A stretch of DNA of 64,000 bases from assembly GCF_963422355.1 (NCBI RefSeq), contig NC_085097.1:1429501-1493500 (forward strand), in the 5' to 3' direction. Within the stretch, counting starts at the first letter, position 1, and each line of letters starts with the position of its first letter. The translations under genes and the position numbers were made by a program. Under the pieces are notes generated by a model. The model worked only from the letters and a program-made list of their open reading frames with translations, did no database searches and had not been told where the DNA came from. Shown here piece after piece: positions 12,156 to 25,307 of the stretch. Source of the stretch: Corticium candelabrum. Its lineage: Eukaryota; Porifera; Homoscleromorpha; Homosclerophorida; Plakinidae.

Positions 12156-13304
12156 ACTTGCACACACATTAACACAATTTTTACATCTTATATGATTTCT
12201 GCCAGTATGTGGTATTTGTTGTTATTTCTTGTCATGAAGATTGTTGTTACAGTGACTAGGTCAAGGAGTCCTGAGCACCTAGCAGTAGATGACGAAAGTC
12301 GAACAGAAGAAGACAGGATAGCGGCTTTGTTCATAGATCACAACTTGGACAGTTGGGAGATAGCTGATTACAACAAGGATGGAACATTGACAAGGGAGGA
12401 ATTTTTAAATTTTCAGCATCCAGAACAAAACAGAAACACAGTAGTGCATTCTCTTGAAGTCATAATAATAGTCTTGATAATGTCTTTTGCTTCTAGTTAA
12501 AATTACTTGTATCCGAAGTGATGGATAGCATGGATAGTAATGGAGACAGGTTGCTAACATTTCAAGAGTATGCTGGGATAAAGAAAGCAAAAGATGAGGT
12601 AATGAGGTAGCGGGAAGTACTTGCTGGATACTTTGATGTTGTACAGTTTGATGCTTCCATAGTGGAACGACAGAGATGAAGAGTCTTTCAAGAGTAGAGA
12701 GGAAGAATTTCAGAGCATGGTAGACAGCAATGCAGATGGAGTTGTTGATGAGGTAATTGAGGTGTGTGTGTGTTTGTTTATTTGACGCCTTTGTTGCCTT
12801 ATTTGTTTTTTGCTTGATTTTTTGTTTGTCAGCTTGCTTGTCTGATTTTCTGCTTTCCTGCCTGCCTTTCCTTTTGATTACTAATTTTTTTGGATATAGT
12901 GTTACACAATATGCATGGATACTGTGTGTGTGAAGACGCACTTGATCTGTGCTAATGGACTTGTATTACATGCTATTTCACTTGTGTCATTTCAGGATGA
13001 GTTGGAATCGCATCTAGATCCGAAGAGTGAACAAGTAATGAAATACCGATTTCTTTGTTTCACGTTTCTGTAAAAGTTATTGATATTGTGTCTCAGCACG
13101 CTTATAACGAGGCAATGCATCTAATTGCAATGGCAGATGCTAACAACGACCAGAAAGTAAAGCTGACTTAATAAATGTAATATTGTGCGAATAAGTATTT
13201 TTGGTTGGCAGCTTTCCTTGCGAGAAATACTGGATCAGTACGACTTTTTTGTAGGGAGTCCAGTAATGAATGCAAGTCTGTCACTTCATCACGATGAGTT
13301 CTAA
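1463..13304 (+). CDS. SDF4: 45 kDa calcium-binding protein (Cab45/SDF4), complete 10-exon gene
   Basis: Exons: 1463-1672, 5474-5581, 5638-5691, 5759-5936, 12253-12440, 12497-12598, 12663-12752, 12996-13034, 13097-13156 and 13212-13304. All splice phases agree and give 373 aa (human Cab45 is 362). The N-terminus MWPKLRCEILCVCLVGSLAS is a signal peptide, followed by DHLEGVRVHRDGQFN, matching the conserved Cab45 segment after its signal. Six EF-hands follow; their loops begin DKNGDKLLSL, DANDDGQVTW, DYNKDGTLTR, DSNGDRLLTF, DSNADGVVDE and DANNDQKLSL. The protein ends SLHHDEF, an HDEF-type retention tail. The family acts in the ER/Golgi lumen in calcium binding and cargo sorting. Intron 1 (3.8 kb) and intron 4 (6.3 kb) are swollen by transposons; the others are short. 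A paralogue ends just upstream at 259. Confidence 0.88.
2217..2809. mobile_element. Tc1/mariner-like MITE, 593 bp
   Basis: The terminal inverted repeats begin CAGACATGGGCATAATTATG; 27 bp at 2217-2243 are matched by the complement of 2783-2809. Both ends are flanked by TA (2215-2216 and 2810-2811), the target duplication typical of Tc1/mariner. The interior has no transposase, so this is a non-autonomous copy. It sits inside the larger element at 1763-3921 and so inserted later, or was carried by it. Confidence 0.75.
2903..3400. repeat. ~200 bp tandem repeat, about 2.5 copies
   Basis: Copies begin near 2909, 3109 and 3313 with AA(C/T)TGAATGCAG and share GGCTATATAGGAAAATGCAA and GCACGAATTGCCCATGTC. 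The units are clearly diverged. The array lies inside the element at 1763-3921, between the nested MITE and the right arm. Confidence 0.7.
4351..4400. repeat. (GT)n microsatellite
   Basis: Uninterrupted GT array of 50 bp within intron 1 of Cab45. Confidence 0.95.
4401..5473. other. Rest of Cab45 intron 1
   Basis: Non-coding intron sequence. The only structure seen is a short direct repeat, GGGGTGATACAAGAGTAGGT, near 5136 and again near 5237. The stretch ends at the acceptor of exon 2 at 5474. Confidence 0.6.
5937..6984. other. Cab45 intron 4, left part
   Basis: Intron sequence between exon 4 and the LTR element. It has no convincing coding frame. A (CATA)n-like tract at about 6946-6984 abuts the LTR. 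Confidence 0.6.
6985..7158 (+). repeat. 5' LTR of gypsy-type element
   Basis: A 174 bp unit starts TGTAGCGTT and ends AACGCTACA, a perfect 9 bp terminal inversion of the TG...CA kind expected of an LTR. It contains ACTATAAATAG (about 7049-7059), a plausible TATA box. It is followed directly by a primer-binding site and a gag-pol relic. No second LTR was found downstream, so only the left end survives. Confidence 0.7.
7159..7176 (+). promoter_or_regulatory. Primer-binding site, tRNA-Trp-like
   Basis: TTGGTGACCCCCGA follows the LTR. From memory, TGGTGACCCCGACGTG is the tRNA-Trp primer site used by CsRn1-clade gypsy elements. The match here is partial (one extra C, then divergence), so the clade assignment is tentative. 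Confidence 0.45.
7190..10450 (+). pseudogene. Ty3/gypsy gag-pol, degenerate and 3'-truncated
   Basis: The polyprotein is broken into many frames. Recognisable pieces in order: Gag (about 7440-7718, ELGDRKPTQLLRRMQQLL and LFLQRLPPNVRMVLAS), aspartic protease (about 7990-8060, FLVDTGAEMCVILP), reverse transcriptase (about 8340-9060, LHLVPKKSG, LNPAKCVFG and DFLGH), RNase H (9264-9773, IMTDASE, YSTIDRELL, LTDHKPLTY and ADALS) and the start of integrase (about 9890-10440, zinc-finger-like CRWAKNCLVYQ). Stops and frameshifts separate most of these, so it cannot encode a working element. The integrase core is cut short and a LINE fragment begins about 70 bp later. It lies sense to the host gene in Cab45 intron 4. 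Confidence 0.85.
10517..11280 (-). pseudogene. LINE endonuclease fragment (APE type)
   Basis: On the minus strand, 10517-10954 keeps an open frame with SAYAPTLYDTDALKEAFYED, VLLGDFNARVG and KTTWMHPRSGHWHLIDSII, the core of an apurinic-type LINE endonuclease. Upstream in another frame (about 11031-11276) lies ALSETRRADEGSLEELGSGY, the N-terminal part of the same domain. The two are separated by a frameshift and no reverse transcriptase follows, so this is a dead fragment. This family, known from database entries misnamed craniofacial development protein 2, differs from the LINE at 56.4-59.9 kb. Confidence 0.8.
11281..12252. other. Cab45 intron 4, right part with microsatellite
   Basis: Non-coding intron. 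It contains (CT)n at about 12064-12080 followed by (CA)n at 12082-12150. Exon 5 begins at 12253 after a T-rich acceptor ending cag. Confidence 0.6.
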
Positions 13305-14437
13305 TCAGGTATAAGGGCGCACTTTGATATCTTGTCTATCTGTTCGACAAATAGATACTGTATATACTGATTGTGCAACCATCGTATTTGTTGCATTACT
13401 TGCTTGGTAGGTTTGTGTTGTGTATAGTATATATAGGATTCTTATGAAACTTGGAGACTTGACTTAAATGCGTCGCGCAGTTTCGCATAGTTTTTGTTCA
13501 TACCTCGTATTGGGGGCGGGTTCAGTTTCATGGGGGGAGGGACATGCGTTTGTCCCACAACTGTGGATGTTGGGAGGCTGAAATTGCTTATGTTTAGTGA
13601 ACATTGTCTGTACACAACACTGTAGTGTCGATGTGTCGTAAATTGATTTTCCAATGCACCACCAGGTGACGCGATGAAACATGATACTCTAGCACGTCAG
13701 TTCTTGCCCAATATGAGAATCCTAGATCCACTCAATTGTGGACTGTGACTTGTGCAGACCGTAACCACACCCTTTGCATTTTTGGCGTTGGATGGCTGGT
13801 GTATAGCCACAGTCTGTTTTGCTTTGATATGGGTACGTACTAAATCTATTGCGATCGATCGTTGTGGCTTAGTAGAGACGTAGCAAGGTGAGTGCGACTT
13901 TGCAGCGCACGTGTTGGAAATTAGTTGTGTGTGCTATCTCATTTTTCATCAAATTGTTTACCGTCATCCGACTCCCCCATTCTGCACGTTTTGCTGTCCA
14001 ATATTTTTTCGGGCTAAATCTCATTTTGCATGGCACGTTTTCAACGTTGCAGTGTTACGGTTCGTGAGCGTTCAGTGGTAGACCCGCCTATGGGCGTCGA
14101 CATACTTCGTGTGCGGCCGCCTTCTCACGTGATGGAGTTAGTGTGACGCGTTATCAAAGATACCCCTACACCGCTGATTGGTTGGTCGGGGGCCGTTCAC
14201 ACGACTTATCTGCCATCCTTGCATCAATGCAAAGCCAATTAGCCTACGCCGCTGCAGACCAGCACGAGGTAGTTGTTGCGGTCTCGTCGTTGCCCCTTCT
14301 AGACGGCCAGCCTTCATTGCTTCGACACGTTTGCAAGGCAAGTCGTGAAGAGGAGGGCTTCACTGAGAAACCGCCTCCAGCTCCGCCCTCGATTGCGACA
14401 TTAGCATACAACCAGACATTTGGCTTTCTCCAGCAGT
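13305..14437. other. 3' flank of Cab45 and 5' region of the WT1-like gene
   Basis: The left part should hold the Cab45 3' UTR. From about 14040 the sequence becomes richer in GC and CpG, as expected for the WT1-like promoter and 5' UTR. A long frame without an early ATG runs about 14143-14454 and overlaps the start of the next gene in another register. It could be an upstream ORF or an alternative 5' exon, but this is not supported further. An in-frame stop at 14402-14404 limits the main gene on its left. Confidence 0.5.
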
Positions 14438-15945
<1,508 letters not shown>

Positions 15946-16185
15946 AGCAGGAAGACACTAACAGGAACAAAAATTTTCTATTTGCTCCAAGCAATGCTTA
16001 CTACGTTTTTATACCAGTTTTGAACTTATTTTGTATTAACTATTTTTGATTATGGAGTTTGATCATTTCCGTTTTTTGAGGCAATTATTTGTTATTTTTG
16101 TAATTCAATTACAAGCAGCAAAAGCAATGTATGCAATTTAGTAAACGATTTTACTTGTAGTACACGTTGCAGCAACAGCCTTACT
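15946..16185. other. Convergent 3' ends
   Basis: Only 240 bp separate the stop codons of the WT1-like and DHHC genes, so their 3' UTRs probably overlap or abut. No canonical AATAAA was seen on either strand. Confidence 0.5.
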
Positions 16186-17037
16186 CTAAATTGACTTCAC
16201 ATCAGCATCACTAGCTGTCTCAAAGTCAAGTCCAAATACAGTTCCATCACCAGGAAGTGGAGACGATATCCATGGCAACAACCAGACAATATACCATCTT
16301 GAACCAGCTACAGTCTTGAAATTTTTTTTCCAAGATCCCAAATCATATTTTGTTTCACCATGACTGTACTCAAAGCCAACTTGACCTCTCCGCAACTGTA
16401 TGATTTGACGAGTTAGAATTGTTATGGAAGCAAAGCAGCCAACAATGCAGATGGAATAGACAAACATTGATGTAAGAGTCAGGTGGCTTTTGAGCTGAAA
16501 CACAAACGAAAGTAAAGGCAACAAGAGACAGATAATGGTCTTCCAGTCCAATTGCTCCACTTGATTGAGCACAAACTCTGTGTTTTGCACAATACAGTAG
16601 ACACTGCCAATGAAGAGATGCAAGAGGAACATGACGAAGTATCGATGATTGTAAAATCCGATACAGTTTCCTGTAAACGTACAGTGATGATCTCTCTTCA
16701 GTACACACGCCTGACAAAGGTGACAATGGTATGACCGTGGAGGCGAGTTTTGTTGACAGAAAGAGCAATACATCCATCCGGGCTTTAACACTGTGGGGAG
16801 GAAAACTCTGCTCGTGTTCGAATTCTCTAGCAGACTCATCCAGAAGTTTCCAGCTATGTTTGTAAATATGTAAAGAAGGAAAACAGAGCTGACAGTTCTT
16901 TCGATGTCGATGACGTGAATGATAGGAAAGACGACAGAGAGCTGGAATAGGACGACGAGAGGAACCAAGACAGATATGACTAGTAATGCAAATCGTTCAG
17001 CTGATGTCTTGGGTAGTTTACGTCGCAACGAAATCAT
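16186..17037 (-). CDS. DHHC-type protein S-palmitoyltransferase, intronless
   Basis: A single 283-residue frame. It carries the zinc-binding DHHC cysteine-rich domain at about residues 88-133: CSFCQQNSPPRSYHCHLC, then CVLKRDHHCTFTGNCIGFYN. The DHHC cysteine is the acylation site in this family, which transfers palmitate to cysteines of target proteins on Golgi, ER or plasma membranes. Hydrophobic segments flank the domain (two before, about residues 18-40 and 47-66; two after, about 135-155 and 165-210), the usual four-pass layout. Length and the TGNCIG box recall the ZDHHC22/24 branch, but this is not certain. The gene faces the WT1-like gene tail to tail. The lack of introns, unlike its neighbours, could mean an old retrocopy that stayed functional. 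Confidence 0.85.
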   Translation of the reverse strand: MISLRRKLPKTSAERFALLVISVLVPLVVLFQLSVVFPIIHVIDIERTVSSVFLLYIFTNIAGNFWMSLLENSNTSRVFLPTVLKPGWMYCSFCQQNSPPRSYHCHLCQACVLKRDHHCTFTGNCIGFYNHRYFVMFLLHLFIGSVYCIVQNTEFVLNQVEQLDWKTIICLLLPLLSFVFQLKSHLTLTSMFVYSICIVGCFASITILTRQIIQLRRGQVGFEYSHGETKYDLGSWKKNFKTVAGSRWYIVWLLPWISSPLPGDGTVFGLDFETASDADVKSI

Positions 17038-17088
17038 AACTGCTCAGATCAACGTGATTCTGGGTGAGGAAGTGGGAATACACGTGGG

Positions 17089-17212
17089 ATGGAACCTCGA
17101 TTACCCAGACTTGCAATCTATAGTTAGGGTCCCGTATATATAAGACATGGATGGAACCTCGATTACCCAGACTTGCAATCTATAGTTAGGGTCCCGTATA
17201 TATATAAGACAT
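17089..17212. repeat. 62 bp direct tandem duplication upstream of the DHHC gene
   Basis: ATGGAACCTCGATTACCCAG starts at 17089 and again at 17151. The two units are almost identical and differ mainly in the length of a TATATA run. They lie about 50-175 bp upstream of the DHHC start codon (minus strand), within its probable promoter. Confidence 0.9.
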
Positions 17213-18799
17213 ACTTCACTATCTCACGTGTACTATGCGACACGTGCATGTTTATCTAAAGTTTTGAAACTGTCGATCATTTAAGGGAAACTGTCTTTCA
17301 GCTGACAACAACAGTTACGACTCAAATTACGTCTGTGATATTTTATCAAAAATAATACGCAAATGTTTTAGTTGTTACATAAATATACGCATTTCAATAA
17401 TTTTTATTTACTAGCAGCTCGTTCCAAAGTCTAGCTACTAGAAACTATTACTGGAACAACGGCGTATACATCTAGGAGTTTTGGGGCAAACATTACAATC
17501 TCGGGCAACATATAATAATTAGACTTTGCTGCATTTGGATGCTACGCATGCGCGCGGTAGAGCAAGAAAATCATTGGGGTGTGACCTCTTTGTCTGTACG
17601 TACGTACGAGTACGCGACACGCTTAGGATATACTAACTTAGAGTTCTACATTTAGATTGGTTTAAAAGTCTCTAGATTCTAGACTGCGGATCTAGATGTT
17701 CAGACAAGCGAAAAAGCTACGTAAAAATCCTTGTCTGATCAGTTGTTGTTTGTAGGTTAGGTAGTGTGTGTAGTAAGTTTGTAGCGTCTTAGTTGTTTTT
17801 ATGTTTGCTCCAAGAGGGAACTGTACCTTTGACTTAGGTGCGACCATTCAATCATTTATTCATTTCTTTCAATTACTTGGTTGTATTGCTCTGTTTCATA
17901 ATACAAGAGCCAGACGAACAAACTAGAGGTGATGGCGTTTAAAAAATTAGTCTGTACTTGCGTCTCTAGTGTTCGCATTATAATTATTAGAAGCGCCTCA
18001 AGCGATAATCGACAGTTGCTGAGCAAATTGTGTCTTTCCAATTTGATTAGGACTTGCACTTGACTAAGAACTATGCTAGCTAGACAACAATTATGACGAG
18101 ATGATCTAATTATTTTACATTAATTAACTGTTGTTAGCAAAGAATAATTGCATGACGTCAAATACGATGGTATGTCAAAATATTTCTACTACTTGTCCAC
18201 GTGGCACACGAAAACTACAAATTCTAGACGTATGTGGAAATGTTTAACACATTATTGAATATAGATAAATGCAATGATAACAAATTATAAGCATATCTAT
18301 AACAACGAACATTTTGGTTAGAAGCTCATTTTACTTACTAAGCTGTACGCAATTGAATTAATTAAACAAGCGCACATGCATGACGTACGACGTCGACAGT
18401 GCTTGCTACTATGCCGTTCCTACACTCTGCATTAGTCAGTCTTTTGTGTACTAGACTATTTGTGAACTCGTATTTGCAAAACGCGGTGTAGAAAATGATG
18501 CAAGATCGAACTCGAGAGTAACAACAAATTGCCCTGCCTCTAAAAATCAGGTACCAGAGCAGTAAATTACGTATTGTAGACAAAACTTAATGTGTCTCTA
18601 ATAGAGCTGTGGTTAAAGGTCAATTAACCCAAATGAATAATTCGCGTAAATAATTGGTTTCAATTTACGTAGAATCATTCTGAATTTAGTTGCTGATTTG
18701 GCTGTAATTTATTGCTTGTGTATTTTGACCGATAGGTTATATACATGCAAAGTTGTAGCTATAGTCTGTATCTTCTAGCATTCTATGTCATTCCTGTGA
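17213..18799. other. Intergenic, no gene seen
   Basis: AT-rich DNA with many short TTAATTAA-like runs. Open frames are short and unlike known proteins. No transposon ends were recognised. Confidence 0.55.
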
Positions 18800-18811
18800 T
18801 TACAGTGGACA

Positions 18812-18812
18812 T

Positions 18813-18846
<34 letters not shown>

Positions 18847-18847
18847 C
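18812..18847. repeat. (CAT)n microsatellite
   Basis: Eleven or so uninterrupted ATC/CAT units, followed by a CTGT-rich stretch to about 19060 made of imperfect TGTCTGTC units. Confidence 0.9.
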
Positions 18848-19176
18848 GGAGGCAAATTCTATGGCAATAAAATATCTGTCTGTTTGTTCATTTGTCTGTT
18901 TATCTGTCTGTCTGTGTTTCTGTTTGTTTTTCTGTCTGTCTGTCTGTATGTCCATCTTTCTTGTCTGTATGTTACTTTTTTGGTTGAAACATGGTAAAGT
19001 TGTTGCACAAAAACATAGCAATCAATCTGTCTGTTTGCCTCTGTTTGTCTATCTGTCTCTTAGGACTGTTTATAAAAATGTTTTAAATCTAGAATAATTG
19101 CTGAGCGTAGCAAGGCTTCTAATCCGGGTCCGCAACAAAAGGGGGCGTGGTCTTATAGGCTCTCCATTGAGCTTTT

Positions 19177-19177
<1 letters not shown>

Positions 19178-19248
<71 letters not shown>
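19178..19248. repeat. (GT)n microsatellite
   Basis: About 71 bp of pure GT. Confidence 0.95.
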
Positions 19249-19250
<2 letters not shown>

Positions 19251-20431
19251 CGCGCGTTTGTGTACACACAAATCTCAAATTTCTCCTCCCCACGACCACG
19301 TTTCATGATAGGACCTACCTTAATAAAAAATCGTTTCTGTGTCCGACTACAGATGAGTCTAAGAACTATTCGTGAGCAAACGGCGACGAAAACACTTCAT
19401 GAAATTTCGTCGCCCCATCCTTCTATGATTTGTGTGTACTTGACAACCAAGAAAAACTTTCAGGAGTCGAATGCCACCCACAGTCAACTATTTACACGTC
19501 CCATACTACAGTAGGATCAATCATTTACACTGTGGTGCATCTAACACTGTTGATAGTTAATGTTTGCCGATATCAATTTCTATGTCAGTAAATACCATAG
19601 CACTGTTGTTACAACGGAACTGAGTGCATACCTAGACTGTACATTTCAATTGTCTTGATCACGATCGCAAAACGACGACTACCAATAGCAGGCCTCTAAA
19701 CGTAATCTAAACTAATAGGAAGTTTGCATGTTTACTTCCATGACAGCTACGGTTTCAACAAATACGTATTGTCTAGCTAGGACTCGGCGTTTCAGTAGAC
19801 GGTCTGAAAACTCCGTTGGACGTGTTACTCACGAACGCGAGGCGCTTACGATACCGTGCAACTACTGTAGTATTAATTATTAGACTGCAACGAAAGCTCA
19901 GTGTCTTCAATGCAGGTTTCCATGAGGTAAGTTATTTAAAAAGTGATGGTGCGCTTAGAGATAAGGGTGAAGCTTAGGTCTAGGTTTAACGGTCACGTGA
20001 TAGAAACGCGCGTTATACAACGATGGATGTTGGTTCTTTTCCGCTGTTCTTTCTCTTTCTTTGGAGACTATTGGAAGAAGACCGGAGTAGGCAATGTCAG
20101 AGAGTGCGTAGACTGATGCAGAGTGTCAGGAGAGAGCGATTTCGGCGAAGGCAGAGCTTGTGTCTTTGATTGTTCTTCAGACGACCAGAAGACGATCTCC
20201 GACTGTCTGGTACACAAGAAACGAATTTGCGTGGTACAACAAAGTTCCGGATAGTTGTTTTAATAGCCCCGAATAAATGGACAAGTGGAGACGCTGTCTA
20301 CTAAACGTGTTTAGAGTCTAAATGTGTTTAACGTTAAACATGTTTAAAGAGCAACAAGTGGAGACACCTTGCATCACAGTTGCCGCAAGCAATTTACCAG
20401 ATTCTGTGATTGTGCTCGTTTGTAGATCAAG
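19249..20431. other. Intergenic
   Basis: No supported gene. ACAAGTGGAGAC occurs twice, near 20280 and 20353, next to TTTAACGTTAAACATGTTTAA, which could be the end of an old DNA transposon. A frame near 20023-20170 is Arg-rich but short and unrecognised. Confidence 0.4.
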
Positions 20432-21275
20432 TCACCGGCGTAGCGTCGGGGGGAGAGGGGGGGAGTTGGGAAGGCTATAGCCCCCCAAGCATTTTGGCCA
20501 TGTCATTCCGCTTCAAGCAAAACTATAATTTTAAGTTACTAAACAGTGACAGTCCGCTTAATCTCAGAGTAGTATGTTGACGATCGACGACGTTAATTGA
20601 CTCTACCTCTTTGACAATACACATCATCATTTCAGTATGATAAAACCAGTGTCGAGAAGTCGTGGACACGGAAAGTGTGCATGACCATCACTTATTTGAG
20701 ACGTTTACTGCGCTATCCGGCAACGGAAGAGTCAAAGAAGACCGCATCAAAAAAGCATGCAGAAGCCTATACATCAATTATTTTAAGTAAGTGTAGTTAA
20801 GGTCGACAACCCGATAGACCGGAGAATGGAATTTCCTGCGGCTTCGCTATCTGATGATTTGCTTGCACTCCACGGTACTTTTTCCACATGTTATTCTACC
20901 TAACTAGCTAACTTATATTGCGCGCTATATTACGAAATGATAAAATTGGTCAAGATCATTTGCACTGAATTGGTCTTCTAGATTCTATTGTCATCGAAAT
21001 GACATTTAATTTGCAATTGATCATCGCAGCGAGCCATGAAAACACTTTTGGTACGGACTGTAACAGTGTTTCCACTCCTTTATACGCATGCACACTGACG
21101 GCACTCAGTCCCGCAGCTTGTTTGTGAGCTGAAATTTATAATATTTACTTAGTTAGACGTATACAAACTGCGGGCTAAAAAGTAGGAAATGGGCGTGGCT
21201 TTGTATGTAAAAAATGGGCGTGTTTCCGGCCTAATTATTAGACCCCCAAACATGAGGACCACGCTACGCCGGTGA
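20432..21275. mobile_element. ~844 bp inverted-repeat element, hAT-like ends
   Basis: TCACCGGCGTAGCGT at 20432-20446 is the exact complement of ACGCTACGCCGGTGA at 21261-21275. The outer flanks ATCAAGT and ATTAAGT are near-identical 7-mers, a possible target duplication overlapping the ends. GGGG-rich sequence follows the left end and CCCCC precedes the right. No transposase is visible, so this is a non-autonomous copy. The GGCGTAGC core is common in hAT ends, but the class is unproven. Confidence 0.55.
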
Positions 21276-21464
21276 TTAAGTATTAAAGAAAATCGCTGCA
21301 TGCTGACTGTAGCATAGTACCAGATATTCAGTCCTCTCCCTGGTACACATCGGTATAGGTGTGTCTTTTATAGATGCACTGATATTGAATTATCAATTTT
21401 TATCTTACCAGTTAATAATAAACTTTTGTATGGATGGCTTTGTAACTTCATACAGTCATAGTTA

Positions 21465-22183
<719 letters not shown>

Positions 22184-25100
22184 TCAGCAATATTGTAAAA
22201 TAGCGATTAGCGCATACGTGTCTTTGACAGCTGTTTGACAATTCAGATTGTTCAGCTTGAATAATGATGGCAATGTAGAGATGTCTTCAATGTAGATGTC
22301 TTCAACGTCATAACTGTGCCATCGCCAAGTTATGACGTGGGATAACATCTTTTTTTGTATATATAGAGAGAAAACATTCTTCCGCTCGCATAAATAACAA
22401 GAAAAACAACTCAATAAGACAACATAGACAAAAATGAAATATGCAGACTGCAGTATTGTTGTTACCAATGCAAACGTGGCTATAGGAGACTCCAAGACTT
22501 TAAACGAAGGCACATTGGGATGAGATGTCATTTCTGATACGTTCTCCAAATACTTAGAATCATCCGAGAAAATGCATGGTGATGTCAAACGGTTACAAAC
22601 AGGAGTGGAAACCGATGATGAGTTTCGAGCCAATTTAGGCTTAATTAATTTGGTATGACGGCGATGCTTTGTCCGAAAGTTTGCACGTAAACCAAAGGTG
22701 AGAAGAAGAAAGATTTAAAGTTAGCATACTAGGGTAACTCTTATTCCCAGCCACTTCGACTTTATGATACATGTCAGCCTGCCTCCGATTAACTAAACCA
22801 GAGTCATACCGAATGTTAATCCAGACATACTCAGGTGATCTGTCGTCCATTAGTGTATTCCACATGTAAAGATATTCATACTTGACTTTCCAATAAGTCT
22901 TTCGAGGTATTGATTAAAAGGACTTTGCACTAAGTATAAAGTTCCCATTTGTCGCCAAATGGCGTTCTCAAGATCCCGAGTACTGGATGAATTACCTTCC
23001 AAAAAATTGCCAGGATCTTCCAAAAATACGATCAGTCATAGAAGAATCAAAATAGGAGAAAGTCGTACTAGCAACACTGCAAGTCAAGAGTAGGCAATTG
23101 GTGTGCCTTTGTGAACAGATCGTTTATAAATTATCGCATGCACAGGCCCGCATTGCAATAGAATATTGCATTTGTGAAGTATTGCATGGTCAGCGAACTA
23201 AGACAAGTAGAGAAGTACTCAAGTTCTAAACCCTTGGCTGCGAGCTTTTATATAGGTTAAGATGGATTTATTGCAGACTCTCCTTTCTAGCTAATTCGGA
23301 GAATTGCTTTGCCAAATCGTAAGTGATCGAGGTTTAATACACGCTCATTAGATTATGCTGTTTACAGAATAAAGTGTTACTGAAGATTTGCTAATTGTTC
23401 ATAGATAAACTCAACATGCACAATAGAACTATCGACAATAATTTTGAGAAACACCTAACAAGGCCTTTTGCAGTTCACAGAAAGTCTACGTCAAACCATT
23501 TTGCCATTATATAACAATTTAAGGATTTAAGTCTTCTGTCCATAAAAATTTGTAGTATAGATTGAATCATTGCCTATAGATTTAGGCATGCAAAATGTTT
23601 AATCAATTTGATATAAATAACATTCTCAAATTTCCGTTGTTTTGAGTATAACTGAGTAACACCATCGATTTAATTTTCTAACTGTTGGAAACCTCCTTGA
23701 AGACGCCACAAGATACGCTCCTAATTAAGAACAATGCACATTCACTGTTATAAAGCACAGTCGAACATTTCCGTACGTAACGACAGAATCAATGTGGCTG
23801 ATTTGTATATTATAATTTTATAGATGATTGCATTATTTTAAATACGTATATACTAATAGCTTAACAGATTAATAGTTAACTTTTAGCAATAAATAAATAA
23901 TTTGATTAGAAGAGAAAAGACTGTGTAACGCTTAGATGAATGCTAGCAGGTCAACCCCGTCTTTCAAAATTTCCCATCTGGGCTTGACAAGTAAGCATCT
24001 GCACTATGCAAATGGCGCGAAGTAGCATCACCTCGACACTACTAAAGTACCAGCTAGGCGCACAGTGGATACTGTACTGCTTGGAGAAAGCGATTTGCAA
24101 GAGATTGGGTATAAAATCACATCGTGAAAAGATTGTAAAGATTAGTTTAAAGAAGGCAGTGAAATGCTCATTGAAGAAAAAATTCTCTTGTTGCCTCGTG
24201 CTCTTCATATAGTAAAAAGAAAGTTGTTAAATTTTAGAACTGTTACCCTACCCTGCCAATTGTTAGGAACATCTGTCATGCGGAGATCTGCCAAGATTAG
24301 CGTGTAATGTGTAATGCCGGGTTTGTGTTGTTGGTCATACAAAGAACTAAAAACAGGGTTGAATTAGAATTATCTAGTAATTTGTGTTTGCAGCTTCTTT
24401 TTCTGTGTTTGCGTAGTGTCTTTAAATGTAGGATGTTTTATTTCTTATTTTTATCCAAATTGGGTACTCGTACTAGGTTTCAGTGCGATGAAATATTAGT
24501 ATTGTTAATGTGTCATTACTACATCTCACGCCCAATCTAACACTTAATTAGTTAAGAATGCAGGTGCACTGTCCGCTAACACTGGCGATAAGTGATCATA
24601 TCAACTGGTACGCTAATTTACACGAGCGATAACAATGACCACACTACTGTAACCCTACAGCATGCGGTCGCCTAATTAATTAAATATGCTCACCTCCAAT
24701 CGAAGTTCAAGGAGTGCTGGAATTTTTCATTAGCTAAAACAACAGCATTTCTTGTTAGAAATTCAATAGCGTAGGTTTTTATACGCATGCATGCAGACTT
24801 GCCTGTTTGAGAAGATGATTTTGACACGCAAAATTCTCCTCTTTCACGATCAGAGCAATATTTGCAGAAAATTTCGACTTCAAAGTTTCTTGTTTGCGAG
24901 AAAGTGCCTTGTACCATTAAAGAATGGTGATGTTTCCAATAGAAATATGTACCCGTACATATAAGTATAAATAATTAATTACTTGTTTAATTAAACACTA
25001 ACTTTCAATTGTATCATCTGTGCATGGTGCAAATTTTGGGAACACACGCGAACATGCACAGACTTTAGAAGTGTATGGAATTTCGTTTAGAACATATTTG

Positions 25101-25238
25101 TTTGCAAGAAAATGCCATGCTTCAACGCCGTTTTGCTCAAATCTAAGAAACCCAATATTGCATATAACCGTACAGACGCTTGTTAGCTCTTACGAGTTAG
25201 TGATACAGCGGATACAGCGGTAACACACTGACACACAC

Positions 25239-25307
<69 letters not shown>

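Noticed and set aside
12192-12500. A 102-residue frame starting with a signal-like MISASMWYLLLFLVMKIVVT
   Set aside because: The first 60 bases are the pyrimidine-rich end of intron 4; exon 5 of Cab45 starts at 12253 in the phase required by exon 4. The apparent signal peptide is intron sequence.
18880-19060. CTGT-rich tract as a possible CRISPR-like or spaced array
   Set aside because: The units are degenerate tetranucleotides without regular spacers; it is low-complexity DNA.
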